Source of the DNA: Paraburkholderia franconis
GTDB taxonomy: Bacteria > Pseudomonadota > Gammaproteobacteria > Burkholderiales > Burkholderiaceae
NCBI RefSeq assembly: GCF_009362735.1
Contig: NZ_WHNP01000039.1
Location: forward strand, 1-64,000
DNA length: 64,000 bases
Direction: 5' to 3'
The notes below the pieces were generated by a model. It worked only from the letters and a program-made list of their open reading frames with translations, was not told the origin of the DNA and did no database searches. The position numbers and the translations under genes are program-made. Below are positions 42,645 through 55,791 of this stretch, piece after piece. Every line of letters begins with the position of its first letter. Position 1 is the first letter of the stretch.

Positions 42645-44378
42645 ATGGCCAACAACTCGACCAGCTCCGCGGACATCACCGCGTGGGGTCTCATCAAGCC
42701 CTACTGGGTGTCCGAGGACAAATGGAAAGCGCGGGGACTCCTCGCGCTCGTCATTGCGATGAACATGACGATGGTCGCGGCCAACGTCTGGTTCAACACA
42801 TGGCAGCGCACGTTCTTCGACGCGATCCAGCAATACAACTACCCTGTCTTCAAGTATTCGCTGCTTCAGTTCACCGTTATCGCGCTCGCGCTGATCCTGC
42901 TCGGCTCGTACCGCACGTACTTTCGCCAGATGCTCGAATTCCGCTGGCGGCAATGGCTCACGAACCGCTATCTGAACGAATGGCTCGGCGACCGCGCGTA
43001 CTACCGGATCGAGCGCGACAATCTTGCCGACAACCCCGACCAGCGTGTGTCCGCCGACCTGCAAGGGCTCGCCAGCTCGACGCTGAATCTGTCGCTCGGC
43101 CTGCTGTCGACCACTGTCACGCTGTTCTCGTTCATCGTGATCCTGTGGAACCTGTCGGGCGCGCTGTCGTTCAACCTCCTCGGCACGCAGATGTCGATCC
43201 CCGGCTACATGGTGTGGGTCGCGCTGATCTACGCGGCGCTCGGCTCGTGGGTCACGCACAAGGTGAACCACCCGCTCGTGTCGATCAACTACCAGCAGCA
43301 GCGCGTCGAAGCAGACTTCCGTTTCTCGCTGATCCGCATCCGCGAGAACGCCGACCAGATCGCACTGTACCAGGGCGAGCCGTCGGAAGAGCGCGCGCTC
43401 AAGGGCGTGTTCGGTCATATCCGCGACAACTGGCGTCTCATCATGCGCTTCACGCGGCGCTTCAACATCGTCGTGATCAGCTACTCGCAGCTGGCCATCG
43501 TCTTTCCGTACATCGCGGCCGCGCCGAAGTACTTTTCGAAGAGCATTTCGTTCGGTGTCTATCAGCAGCTGACGGGCGCGTTCGGCACGGTCAGCGATTC
43601 GTTTTCGTGGTTCATCAACAATTACGATTCGCTCGCCGAATGGCGCGCCACCGTCAACCGTCTGCGGGAATTCAATCGCGTGATGCGCTCGCAGCATCTG
43701 CATGAATCGGTGGTCGAAGGCACCGCGCACGGCGGCATCAACATTCACCTCACCGATACCGACTCGCTCGACGTGACGAACCTGGGCCTTCAGCGTCCGA
43801 ACGGCGAACCGATGGCGAACATCGGCTCGTTCCGCATCGCGCCGAAGTCCCACTGGCTCGTGCGCGGTCCGTCGGGCGCGGGCAAGAGCACGCTGATGCG
43901 CACGCTCGCGGGCTTGTGGCCGTTCGGCGAAGGCACGATCGAGATGCCCGCCGGCGCGAAGCTGCTCTTCATTCCGCAGCGAAGCTATCTGCCCATCGGC
44001 ACGCTGAAGGCCGCGCTCTGCTATCCATCGGAGGCGTCCGCGTTCTCCGACGAAGCGTGCCGCGAAGTGCTCGCGGTGTGCCGCCTGTCGGAGTTCGCGG
44101 ACCGGCTCGGCGAAGCGGCGCATTGGGAACGGTCGCTGTCGCCGGGTGAGCAGCAGCGTCTCGCGGCCGCGCGCGCGCTGCTGCAAAAGCCCGACTTCCT
44201 GTTCCTCGACGAAGCGACGAGCGCGCTCGATCCGGACAACGAAAGCATCATCTACAACGCGCTAATCGAGCGTCTGCCGAATGCGGCGATCGTCAGCGTC
44301 GCGCATCGCAAGACGCTCGAAGCGTTCCACGATCAGACGCTGTTCGTCGAGCGCGCCGTCGAGCGCGTGGCTGCATGA
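42645..44378 (+). CDS. SbmA/BacA-like (YddA-type) ABC transporter, permease fused to ATPase
   Basis: It has 577 residues, with AAGGA five bases before the ATG. The N-terminal membrane domain (about residues 25-330) has the SbmA_BacA-type stretch LEFRWRQWLTNRYLNEWL and RIERDNLADNPDQRVSADL. The ATPase domain has Walker A GPSGAGKST (about 407), a signature that reads LSPGEQQR, and Walker B FLFLDEAT (about 518). Such proteins move peptides, cobalamin-like or long-chain substrates; the substrate here is unknown. Its stop overlaps the ATG of the next gene by four bases. Confidence 0.9.
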   Translation: MANNSTSSADITAWGLIKPYWVSEDKWKARGLLALVIAMNMTMVAANVWFNTWQRTFFDAIQQYNYPVFKYSLLQFTVIALALILLGSYRTYFRQMLEFRWRQWLTNRYLNEWLGDRAYYRIERDNLADNPDQRVSADLQGLASSTLNLSLGLLSTTVTLFSFIVILWNLSGALSFNLLGTQMSIPGYMVWVALIYAALGSWVTHKVNHPLVSINYQQQRVEADFRFSLIRIRENADQIALYQGEPSEERALKGVFGHIRDNWRLIMRFTRRFNIVVISYSQLAIVFPYIAAAPKYFSKSISFGVYQQLTGAFGTVSDSFSWFINNYDSLAEWRATVNRLREFNRVMRSQHLHESVVEGTAHGGINIHLTDTDSLDVTNLGLQRPNGEPMANIGSFRIAPKSHWLVRGPSGAGKSTLMRTLAGLWPFGEGTIEMPAGAKLLFIPQRSYLPIGTLKAALCYPSEASAFSDEACREVLAVCRLSEFADRLGEAAHWERSLSPGEQQRLAAARALLQKPDFLFLDEATSALDPDNESIIYNALIERLPNAAIVSVAHRKTLEAFHDQTLFVERAVERVAA

Positions 44379-45148
44379 GCGACGCGTCGTTCGATCGCGT
44401 GGTGCTCGTCACAGGCGCGGGTTCCGGGATCGGCGCCGCGCTCGCCCGGCGCATTGCCACGCCGCGTGTCGCGCTGATGCTGCATGCGCGCGGCGCGGAC
44501 ACGGCATCGCGCGAACGGCTGGAGCAAGTTGCGGCCACCTGCGCATCGAGCGGCGCAATGTGCTCGACCGTGTACGGCGATCTCGCCGAACGCGGCGCGC
44601 CCGAACACGCGGTGCATCAGACGCTCGCGCAATTCGGCGCGCTCGATCAGATCGTCGCCAACGCGGGACATGCGCAGCGTCAATCGCTCGGCTCGCTCGA
44701 TGTCGAATCGCTCACCGAATCGTTCGCGGCGATGCCCGCTGCGTTTGCGGCGCTCGTCAAACGCGCGGCGTCCGCGCTCGAAACGTCGAAGCGCGCGCGA
44801 GTCGTGGCCGTGAGTTCGTTCGTCGCACATCGCTATCGCGCGGACTCGCCGTTCGCAGCGACGGCCGCCGCAAAAGCCGCGCTCGAATCGCTCGTCAAAA
44901 CGGCAGCGGCAGAACTGGCGCCGCACGGCGTCACGGTGAATTGCGTCGCGCCGGGTTATACGCGCAAGGATCGCGGGCCGAGCGCGAACAACGCGGCCGC
45001 ATGGACACGCGCGGCCGAAGCGACGCCGCTCGGGCAGATCGCGGAGCCCAACGACATCGCCGCGCTGATCGCATTTCTGCTCTCCGACGAAGCACGTCAT
45101 ATCACGGGGCAAGTGATTCATATCGATGGCGGGCTGACGCTCGGCTGA
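44375..45148 (+). CDS. SDR-family oxidoreductase lacking the canonical catalytic tyrosine
   Basis: It has 257 residues with a Rossmann fold: the cofactor loop TGAGSGIG (residues 13-20), NAG (96-98), VVAVSSF with the catalytic-type serine near 147, and APGYTRKD. The position of the catalytic tyrosine, four residues before Lys167, is Thr163 (ATAAAK). This is a true substitution unless the frame is in error, which the clean flanking sequence argues against. It overlaps the ABC transporter by four bases, so it is made together with it. The activity is uncertain. Confidence 0.85.
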   Translation: MSDASFDRVVLVTGAGSGIGAALARRIATPRVALMLHARGADTASRERLEQVAATCASSGAMCSTVYGDLAERGAPEHAVHQTLAQFGALDQIVANAGHAQRQSLGSLDVESLTESFAAMPAAFAALVKRAASALETSKRARVVAVSSFVAHRYRADSPFAATAAAKAALESLVKTAAAELAPHGVTVNCVAPGYTRKDRGPSANNAAAWTRAAEATPLGQIAEPNDIAALIAFLLSDEARHITGQVIHIDGGLTLG

Positions 45149-45426
45149 TCGAAGCGCGCGATCACGCTTGCCTGTTTTTTCGTCTCGATATTGGATACGC
45201 ACCGGCCGCGCATGTCGGTTCGCTTGCCGCGCAAGCCGATATAGGTCGAGATTCCGGCCGACATTCCTCCTCATCCGCGCTTGGTTATCCACGCCCAGTG
45301 GACACGCTTTTTTGCGCGCATTGGCTCGCAGCCAAAGCGGACCGTAGAATACGACCCACCCGAGACGCACCGGACGAACCGCTTAGATCAAAACGGCAAG
45401 CAACTTGCATGGGACGGGAGTAAAGC

Positions 45427-45891
45427 GTGCCGCTTGATCCCGTGAAGAGCTATTCGGCGACGTTGCAGGTCGTCGACGACAAAAAGGCGCCGCACGCCGC
45501 GCTGATGGACGAATCGCTGAAGACGGCAATCACGCGCTTCGGGCCGAATCCGCGCGTCGCGGGCACGGCCGAGCTGGGCAATCGCAAGACGACGCTGCGC
45601 GAACAGCATTGCAGACGCTGATGAAAGTGCTCGACGACTGGTTCCCGCACGCGACGGCGCCTCTTCTGCGCGGTTCTGGGTCGGCCGCCGCCGATGACGC
45701 CCGACGGCGCGCCGCTGCTCGGGCCGTCCGGGCATCGACAGGCTGTGGCTCAATCTCGGACACGGCTCGACGGGCTGGGCGATGTCGCTGGGCTCGGGGC
45801 TTGCGGTCGCCGATCTCGTCACGCAGCGCAAGCCGGACATCGATCTCGACGGGCTGACGCTGGCGCTATCGCACGTGATGAACGGCGTGCG
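45427..45891 (+). pseudogene. Decayed D-amino acid dehydrogenase (dadA) fragment
   Basis: Pieces of the C-terminal part of DadA are recognisable in order but in different frames: PVKSYSATLQVVDD...MDESLKTAITRFG...VAGTAEL in frame 1, then LMKVLDDWFPHA, then MTPDGAPLLGPSG, then LWLNLGHGSTGWAMSLGSGLAVADL. At least three frameshifts separate them, and the N-terminal two thirds are missing. Intact DadA is a membrane-associated FAD enzyme of D-amino-acid breakdown. The gap before it (45149-45426) holds no gene I can see. Confidence 0.85.
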
Positions 45892-45908
45892 GAGGTCCGC
45901 GTCGCACG

Positions 45909-46541
45909 TCATGCATAGACGACGTGCACGCTCGCCAGCGACCGGTACCGCGCGCCATTGCGGGCCAATGTGCTCGAATACAGTGTCAGCGAATCGAAAC
46001 GCGCGATCAGTTCGCCTTGCAACTCGGTTGCGGGACCGACGGCCGCTGCGTCGTGCCGGTATCGCGCAAGCGTCACATGTGGCCGGAAAGTGCGGGCATC
46101 GACGGGCAGGCCGAGCGCGATCATCGACGAGCGCACGCGCCAGTCCAGCGCGACGAACTCATCGGACATCGCGAGCGTCGCGACCGTCAGACGCGGATGC
46201 GATGCGCGCGGCCAATGTTCGATCTTCGTGACAGGGGTGAGTTGTAGCGGCACCGTCTCGCGCGTCAGTGCATCGATCAGCGCCGCGCTTTTCTCGTGCG
46301 GCAACATGCCGATAAACGTCACGGTCAGATGCAGTTGTTCGTAAGGCACGCGGCGCGCCGTCGAAGGAACGGCGATCGACGTGAGCGCATCGCGCGTCGC
46401 GGCGTCGGGCACGAGCGCGATGAAGCAGCGCTGATAGTCCTGCTGCGTGTCCTGTCCGGCCGGATCGCCGTTCGCGGACGCATTGTCGAATGCCGTGTCT
46501 GCGCTTTCTTCTGGATCAGGCTGCGGATCGGTGCGTTGCAT
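45909..46541 (-). CDS. thpR: RNA 2',3'-cyclic phosphodiesterase (2H family, ThpR/LigT)
   Basis: It has 210 residues from the ATG at 46541, which has GGAGA eight bases upstream; a start 12 codons earlier is possible. The two HxTx catalytic motifs are HLTVTFIG and HVTLARYR. A disordered, acidic N-terminal stretch of about 35 residues is longer than usual. It opens 2',3'-cyclic phosphates on RNA ends. It is convergent with the dadA relic and upstream of nothing obvious. Confidence 0.9.
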   Translation of the reverse strand: MQRTDPQPDPEESADTAFDNASANGDPAGQDTQQDYQRCFIALVPDAATRDALTSIAVPSTARRVPYEQLHLTVTFIGMLPHEKSAALIDALTRETVPLQLTPVTKIEHWPRASHPRLTVATLAMSDEFVALDWRVRSSMIALGLPVDARTFRPHVTLARYRHDAAAVGPATELQGELIARFDSLTLYSSTLARNGARYRSLASVHVVYA

Positions 46542-46598
46542 CGTTCTGTCTCCGTACGCTTTCCCGCTCATCGACACATTATCGCCTGATGCAAAGAA

Positions 46599-46631
46599 AA
46601 AACCGGGTCGCTCTTGCGAGCGCCCGGTTTT
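46599..46631 (-). terminator. Intrinsic terminator after gltD
   Basis: AAAACCGGG pairs with CCCGGTTTT with an inner CGCTC/GAGCG stem, and the minus strand continues into a six-T run. It ends the gltB-gltD transcript about 170 bases after the gltD stop. Confidence 0.85.
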
Positions 46632-46695
46632 CTTCTGCTTGTACTACTGCGCGGCACGGTTTAATGCGTCCGCGTCTGTCTCCACTTCCTCTGTC

Positions 46696-46730
46696 GACCG
46701 GAGTTGGTGCTTTAGCGCCTTACTCCGGTC
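46696..46730 (-). promoter_or_regulatory. Stem-loop B in the gltBD 3' region, partner of the element at 315-347
   Basis: GACCGGAGT (46696-46704) pairs perfectly with ACTCCGGTC (46722-46730), with an inner stem around TTTA. Both arms, the core and about six flanking bases on each side match the stem-loop in the permease leader. The one arm difference is a compensating C-G for G-C swap. Here it lies between the gltD stop and the terminator. The function is unknown. Confidence 0.6.
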
Positions 46731-46798
46731 CCACGCAGAGCGCATTAGGAGCAGCGAGCCCGCGATGCATGCCGCGCGCCCACGCCCGAACGCGAGGC

Positions 46799-48265
46799 TT
46801 AACGCGGCAGCTCCGAATGCCCCATCAGGTACGCATCGACGGAGCGCGCGCACTGGCGGCCTTCGCGGATCGCCCACACGACGAGCGACTGGCCGCGGCG
46901 CATGTCACCTGCCGTGAACACCTTGTCGATGGACGTGTAATAGGCCTTGTCGCCTTCCGTCGACGCGCGCACGTTGCCGCGCGCATCCTTGTCGACGCCG
47001 AACGCCTCCAGCACGGGCGACACCGGCTGCGTGAAGCCCATTGCAAGCAGCACGAGATCGGCCTTCATTTCGAACTCGGAGCCCGGCACTTCCTGCATCT
47101 TGCCGTCCTTCCATTCGACGCGCGCCGCGATCAGCTTCTCGACCTTGCCGTTCTTGCCTTCGAAGCGCTTCGTCGCGACAGCCCAGTCGCGCTCGCAGCC
47201 TTCCTCATGCGACGACGACGTGCGCAGCTTCACCGGCCAGTACGGCCACACGAGCGGCTTGTTTTCCTCTTCCGGCGGTTGCGGCAACAGCTCGAACTGC
47301 GTGACGCCCTTCGCACCATGACGGTTCGACGTGCCGACGCAGTCCGAACCCGTATCGCCGCCGCCGATCACGACGACATGCTTGCCCTTCGCGAGCAGTT
47401 GATCGGCCACCTTGTCGCCCGCGTTGACCTTGTTCTGCTGCGGCAGGAACTCCATCGCATAGTGGATGCCCGCGAGTTCGCGGCCCGGCACCGGGAGATC
47501 GCGCGGCGTTTCGGAGCCGCCCGTCAGGATCACCGCGTCGAACTGTTCCTTCAGCTGGTCCGGCGTGATGGTTTCCTTCGCGGTGTTGCCGATGTGCGCC
47601 GGAATCGCGTCCTTGCCGACGAACACGCTCGCGCGGAACGTCACGCCTTCCGCTTCCATCTGGCGCATGCGGCGGTCGATCAGCCACTTCTCCAGCTTGA
47701 AATCGGGGATGCCGTAACGCAGCAGGCCGCCGATGCGGTCGTTCTTTTCGAACACCGTCACGTCATGACCGGCGCGCGCGAGTTGCTGCGCGGCGGCGAG
47801 ACCCGCAGGGCCCGAACCGACGATCGCGATCTTCTTGCCTGTCTTGTGCTTCGGCGGCTGCGGCGCGACCCAGCCTTCGGCCCAGGCCTTGTCGATGATC
47901 GCGTGCTCGATCGACTTGATGCCGACCGGGTCGTCGTTGATGCCGAGCGTGCACGCCGCTTCGCACGGCGCCGGGCAAATGCGGCCCGTGAATTCGGGGA
48001 AGTTGTTCGTCGAGTGCAGGACTTCGATCGCGTTCTTCCAGTCCTGGCGGAACACCAGATCGTTGAAGTCCGGGATGATGTTGTTCACCGGGCAGCCGTT
48101 GTTGCAGAACGGGATGCCGCAGTCCATGCAACGAGCGCCTTGAATCTTCGCTTCGTCGTCGGTCAGCGCCGAGACGAATTCCTTGTAGTGCTTCACACGC
48201 GTGAGGGGTGCTTCGTACGCCTCGTGGCGGCGTTCGAACTCGAGAAAACCGGTTGCCTTGCCCAT
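46799..48265 (-). CDS. gltD: GltD, glutamate synthase small subunit
   Basis: It has 488 residues. N-terminal cysteine clusters (CMDCGIPFCNNGCPV and CPAPCEAACTLG) bind 4Fe-4S centres. The FAD loop is GSGPAGLAAAQQLARAG and the NADPH loop is GGGDTGSDC. It takes electrons from NADPH and passes them to GltB. It follows gltB by about 125 bases and ends at the terminator at 46599-46631. Confidence 0.97.
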   Translation of the reverse strand: MGKATGFLEFERRHEAYEAPLTRVKHYKEFVSALTDDEAKIQGARCMDCGIPFCNNGCPVNNIIPDFNDLVFRQDWKNAIEVLHSTNNFPEFTGRICPAPCEAACTLGINDDPVGIKSIEHAIIDKAWAEGWVAPQPPKHKTGKKIAIVGSGPAGLAAAQQLARAGHDVTVFEKNDRIGGLLRYGIPDFKLEKWLIDRRMRQMEAEGVTFRASVFVGKDAIPAHIGNTAKETITPDQLKEQFDAVILTGGSETPRDLPVPGRELAGIHYAMEFLPQQNKVNAGDKVADQLLAKGKHVVVIGGGDTGSDCVGTSNRHGAKGVTQFELLPQPPEEENKPLVWPYWPVKLRTSSSHEEGCERDWAVATKRFEGKNGKVEKLIAARVEWKDGKMQEVPGSEFEMKADLVLLAMGFTQPVSPVLEAFGVDKDARGNVRASTEGDKAYYTSIDKVFTAGDMRRGQSLVVWAIREGRQCARSVDAYLMGHSELPR

Positions 48266-48390
48266 GTGGTTCTCTATGTCTATCTGAATCGGTGAGGGGA
48301 TCGGCGCCCGCCGCCTGCGTTTCCGGTGCGTCCGGTTCGCAGGTGGCGGGTGCGCTTCGTTATGTCGTCAGTGGCTTTGTCAGGAAACGA

Positions 48391-53094
<4,704 letters not shown>

Positions 53095-53236
53095 GGGGAC
53101 ACCGTCTGTCAGGGGCCGTGGGGCCGTTAAACCGTTTTGTTGTTGCCCGCAGTTTCAACTTCAACTGCGCGGGCGGCCGCTTAGTCGTGCGACATGCGCG
53201 ATATTGCAGTTGCACATTCGGACGCCGGAAGTCGAA

Positions 53237-53265
53237 ATATACGCGACGAATCAAAGGAATAGCAA
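53237..53265 (-). promoter_or_regulatory. Promoter of gltBD
   Basis: On the minus strand TTGCTA (53265-53260) and GTATAT (53242-53237) are exactly 17 bases apart, leaving a leader of about 140 bases before gltB. Confidence 0.6.
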
Positions 53266-53289
53266 ACAAAATCTGATGTTCGAGCCCCT

Positions 53290-53306
53290 ATTATCAATGT
53301 GGTGCA
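53290..53306 (-). promoter_or_regulatory. NtrC-like half-palindrome upstream of the gltBD promoter
   Basis: TGCACCACATTGATAAT has the left half TGCACCA and the central TG of the NtrC consensus TGCACCA-N3-TGGTGCA, but the right half is degenerate. It sits about 25 bases upstream of the -35. Nitrogen control of glutamate synthase makes this plausible, but one half site is weak evidence. Confidence 0.35.
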
Positions 53307-53352
53307 TTTTTCTCTGAATTAATTGGTTCCACATCAAAAAGGGGCAAAAGAA

Positions 53353-53374
53353 AACGGCATTCGCAGATGCCGTT
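53353..53374 (-). terminator. Terminator after the transposase-like gene
   Basis: AACGGCAT (53353-53360) pairs with ATGCCGTT (53367-53374). On the minus strand it is followed by TTTTCTTTTG. It isolates gltBD from the upstream gene. The rest of 53095-53416 holds the gltBD promoter region and no gene. Confidence 0.75.
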
Positions 53375-53416
53375 CGCTTTCTCTTACTGCTGACAAACCC
53401 TTGATCACAAAAGGCT

Positions 53417-54124
53417 TTATTGGGTTTGCGGCGTCTCGCGGACCTTGCGCGGCCGGCCTCGCGGCAGCGGCGACACGCGCCGGTTCGCCGCCCGCGCCGC
53501 CCACTCGCGATACGAGTCGCTGCCGAGCACCCACCCCTTCAGCGTGGCCTGCTGAAGCTGGCTCGCTTCGCGTTCGTCGAGCGGCTGCTCGCACAGTTCG
53601 CGGTAAGCGCGCTGTCGTTCGAACGGTGTATTCCCGAGCGACCAGTACAAGCGATGGTCGGTAATGAGACTGTCTAAGGTCAGCCCGATGTGATGCCGAT
53701 AACTGGACCATCGATAATCTTCGGGCGCGCTCACCAACTGGTTGCGCACCGGCGACATTTCGACGACGCGGCTCGCGAGCAGGAAGTACTTCTCGCCTTC
53801 GATGACCGTCGCGCGATAACGGCCTTCCCACAACGTGCCGCGTCGCGAGTAACGACGGTTGAAGTGCGCGACGTAGCGCCGGCCGACTGCCTGCATTGCT
53901 TTGGGCAAGCTCGATTCGTCGGTGGGCGTGACGAGCAGTTGCACCGCACCTGGCATCAGCGCGTATGCGTGAACGGACAGATGGTGATCGCGCGAAGCCG
54001 CCTTCAGGCAATCGATGAACAGTTCGTAATCCTGGTCGTCGACGAATGCGGGCTGCTGGTCGAGTCCGCGCAGGATCACGTGCTGCGGCTGGTCGGGGAC
54101 ATAAAGACGTGCAAGCCGTGCCAT
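53417..54124 (-). CDS. REP-associated-transposase-like (Y1_Tnp/RAYT) protein with lost catalytic residues
   Basis: It has 235 residues. The fold signatures are clear: MARLARLYVPDQPQHVILRG, RGTLWEGRYRATVIEGEKYF and SPVRNQLVSAPEDYRWSSY. In active members the metal-binding HUH reads MPNHVHLL; here it is MPGAVQLL (residues 57-64), so both histidines are gone. The catalytic tyrosine of the Y-I-x-x-NPVR helix is Val120. It should bind but not cut DNA. The C-terminal half is longer than in E. coli TnpA-REP and ends in a basic, AT-hook-like GRPRK tail. It lies upstream of gltB in the same direction, separated by a terminator. Confidence 0.85.
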   Translation of the reverse strand: MARLARLYVPDQPQHVILRGLDQQPAFVDDQDYELFIDCLKAASRDHHLSVHAYALMPGAVQLLVTPTDESSLPKAMQAVGRRYVAHFNRRYSRRGTLWEGRYRATVIEGEKYFLLASRVVEMSPVRNQLVSAPEDYRWSSYRHHIGLTLDSLITDHRLYWSLGNTPFERQRAYRELCEQPLDEREASQLQQATLKGWVLGSDSYREWAARAANRRVSPLPRGRPRKVRETPQTQ

Positions 54125-54309
54125 GCTGGATTATCCAAAGTCGCGTTGGTACATACCCGAAGGTCCGAAAAGCTGCGCCGGCGCGACCTCACGCGCCGTA
54201 CGGGTCTGCCGGAAACGGCATAAAGCCCAGGCAGAACGCTCTAACCGGCGCCATGGTTTGTTTGAAACGTTGTGGTCATAATTAGCGGGCCTTTTTTGGA
54301 GGAGCACAA

Positions 54310-55032
54310 ATGAAATTAAAACAGGCCTTTGGGATCGCGACGCTAGCTTGCATGACAACCGCAGCGCACGCGCAATCGGCCGGCAGTATTTACGTTACAA
54401 CCGGGTGGTTCCATCTTGCGCCGCAATCCAGCAGTCAGCCGTTGAGAGAGACAAACGTCGGCGGTTCGCCCGTCAACGTCACGGTACCTAACTCTGGCGC
54501 CTCGCTTGGCGATGGCGACACCCTTGGTTTCACGGCCGGCTATTTCATTACCGACCACATCGCCACCCAGTTCGACATCGGCATTCCGCCGCAATTCGAT
54601 CTGAAAGGCACAGGCGCATTTGCGCAGTACGGCAAGATCGGCTCGGCCAAACAGTGGAGCCCGACACTGCTGCTGAAGTACTACTTCAATCAGCCGCAAG
54701 CGAAGTTCCGCCCGTATGTCGGCATCGGCGTGAGCCGCATCTGGTTCACCGACGAGCACATCACGAACGGCACCTTCCAGAACAACGTCCTGCATGGTCC
54801 GACCACGGTGACCACGGATAGTTCGTGGGAGCCCGTGTTTAATGCCGGCTTCACGTACGCGTTCACGGATCACTGGTTCGCCGGCTTCTCGATTTCGTAC
54901 CTGCCGCTCAGCACGACAGCCAAGCTGAACACCACGGCGAGCACACCCGTCGGCCCGTTGACCGTGCAATCCGAAACGAAGATCCGCCTGAACCCGATCG
55001 TCACGTACGTGAGCCTCGGATACCGCTTCTAA
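54310..55032 (+). CDS. ompW: OmpW-family outer-membrane protein
   Basis: It has 240 residues, with GGAGGAG before the ATG. The signal peptide is MKLKQAFGIATLACMTTAAHA (cut before QSAG). The mature part is an eight-strand beta-barrel pattern ending in Phe (VSLGYRF), as needed for BAM assembly. GDTLGFTAGYFITDHIATQFDIG and YYFNQPQAKFRPYVGIG are OmpW hallmarks. It is a small hydrophobic-ligand channel. It is divergent from the transposase-like gene and ends at a terminator. Confidence 0.93.
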   Translation: MKLKQAFGIATLACMTTAAHAQSAGSIYVTTGWFHLAPQSSSQPLRETNVGGSPVNVTVPNSGASLGDGDTLGFTAGYFITDHIATQFDIGIPPQFDLKGTGAFAQYGKIGSAKQWSPTLLLKYYFNQPQAKFRPYVGIGVSRIWFTDEHITNGTFQNNVLHGPTTVTTDSSWEPVFNAGFTYAFTDHWFAGFSISYLPLSTTAKLNTTASTPVGPLTVQSETKIRLNPIVTYVSLGYRF

Positions 55033-55066
55033 CACAACAGGTTAGTCGAGATTTTCGGGCTTGAAC

Positions 55067-55096
55067 AACGCCGTCACGTTAATCCGCGACGGCGTT
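55067..55096 (+). terminator. Terminator after ompW
   Basis: AACGCCGTC (55067-55075) pairs with GACGGCGTT (55088-55096), followed by CTGCTTTC. The T run is short, so efficiency is uncertain. Confidence 0.6.
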
Positions 55097-55263
55097 CTGC
55101 TTTCAATCCCATCACGATACTCGTATGGACGTGCCTTCGTCTCCGGCGTATCGCGACATCGTTTCCGCCACTTGCGACCATGCCTGCTCGCGCGCGCGAG
55201 TCGTTGTAAATTTGACTGACACGCAAAGCCTGCCGGCGCAATTTCTGCCGCATGCTGTGCGCA

Positions 55264-55352
55264 TCATCTGACGCAAAGCGCGTCGTCGATGCATGTTATG
55301 GCGCAGGTTGCGGAGCCTCGCGCCAGGCGGGCACCGAAGTTGCGTCAGATGA
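55264..55352. repeat. 13-bp perfect inverted repeat upstream of the DUF883 gene
   Basis: TCATCTGACGCAA (55264-55276) and TTGCGTCAGATGA (55340-55352) are exact reverse complements 63 bases apart, ending 55 bases before the DUF883 start. They could form a long-range leader stem, be two operator sites, or be ends of a lost small element. The rest of 55100-55407 shows no gene. Confidence 0.6.
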
Positions 55353-55407
55353 GATTTCCCGCGCTGTGTTGCGGGCATGTTCAACCACCCTCATCGACGG
55401 AGCGACC

Positions 55408-55791
55408 ATGACAGCACTACCTAATACGCGAGATGCCATCGGCGAATCCTGGACAACGACGGGGCGTCGTGCGCGCCGCATCGCGCGCCATAGCCGGCAT
55501 GCCGCTGAAGACATTGCCAGTGAACTGCGCACACTGATGGCGGAACTCGAGAACTCGCTCGGCGACGGCACGCAGGCCGATGCCGCGGCCATCAGGACGC
55601 AATTGCGCAAACGGCTCGACGATGCGCGCTCACGCCTGAACGATACGCGCGACGTAATGCGCGACCGCGCACAAGCAGCGTTTCACGATGCCGACGACTA
55701 CGTGCACGAAAACCCATGGCGGACAATTGCGCTCGTCGGCGGCGTCGCGCTGATCGCGGGAGCGCTCATCGCACGAGGCGGCATGCGTTGA
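55408..55791 (+). CDS. DUF883-family (ElaB/YqjD-like) membrane-anchored protein
   Basis: It has 127 residues. The ATG at 55408 has CGGAG five bases upstream; the frame is open further upstream without a start signal. Residues 28-100 form a long helix with ELRTLMAELENSL and the conserved DDYVHENPWRTIALVGG, followed by one C-terminal membrane segment (IALVGGVALIAGALIA). YqjD/ElaB anchor to the inner membrane and bind ribosomes in stationary phase; that role is inferred by family. The stop codon lies inside the first of a set of 8-bp repeats. Confidence 0.85.
   Translation: MTALPNTRDAIGESWTTTGRRARRIARHSRHAAEDIASELRTLMAELENSLGDGTQADAAAIRTQLRKRLDDARSRLNDTRDVMRDRAQAAFHDADDYVHENPWRTIALVGGVALIAGALIARGGMR

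Noticed and set aside
53417..54124. Active insertion sequence
   Set aside because: No terminal repeats or flanking palindromes were found and the catalytic residues are missing.
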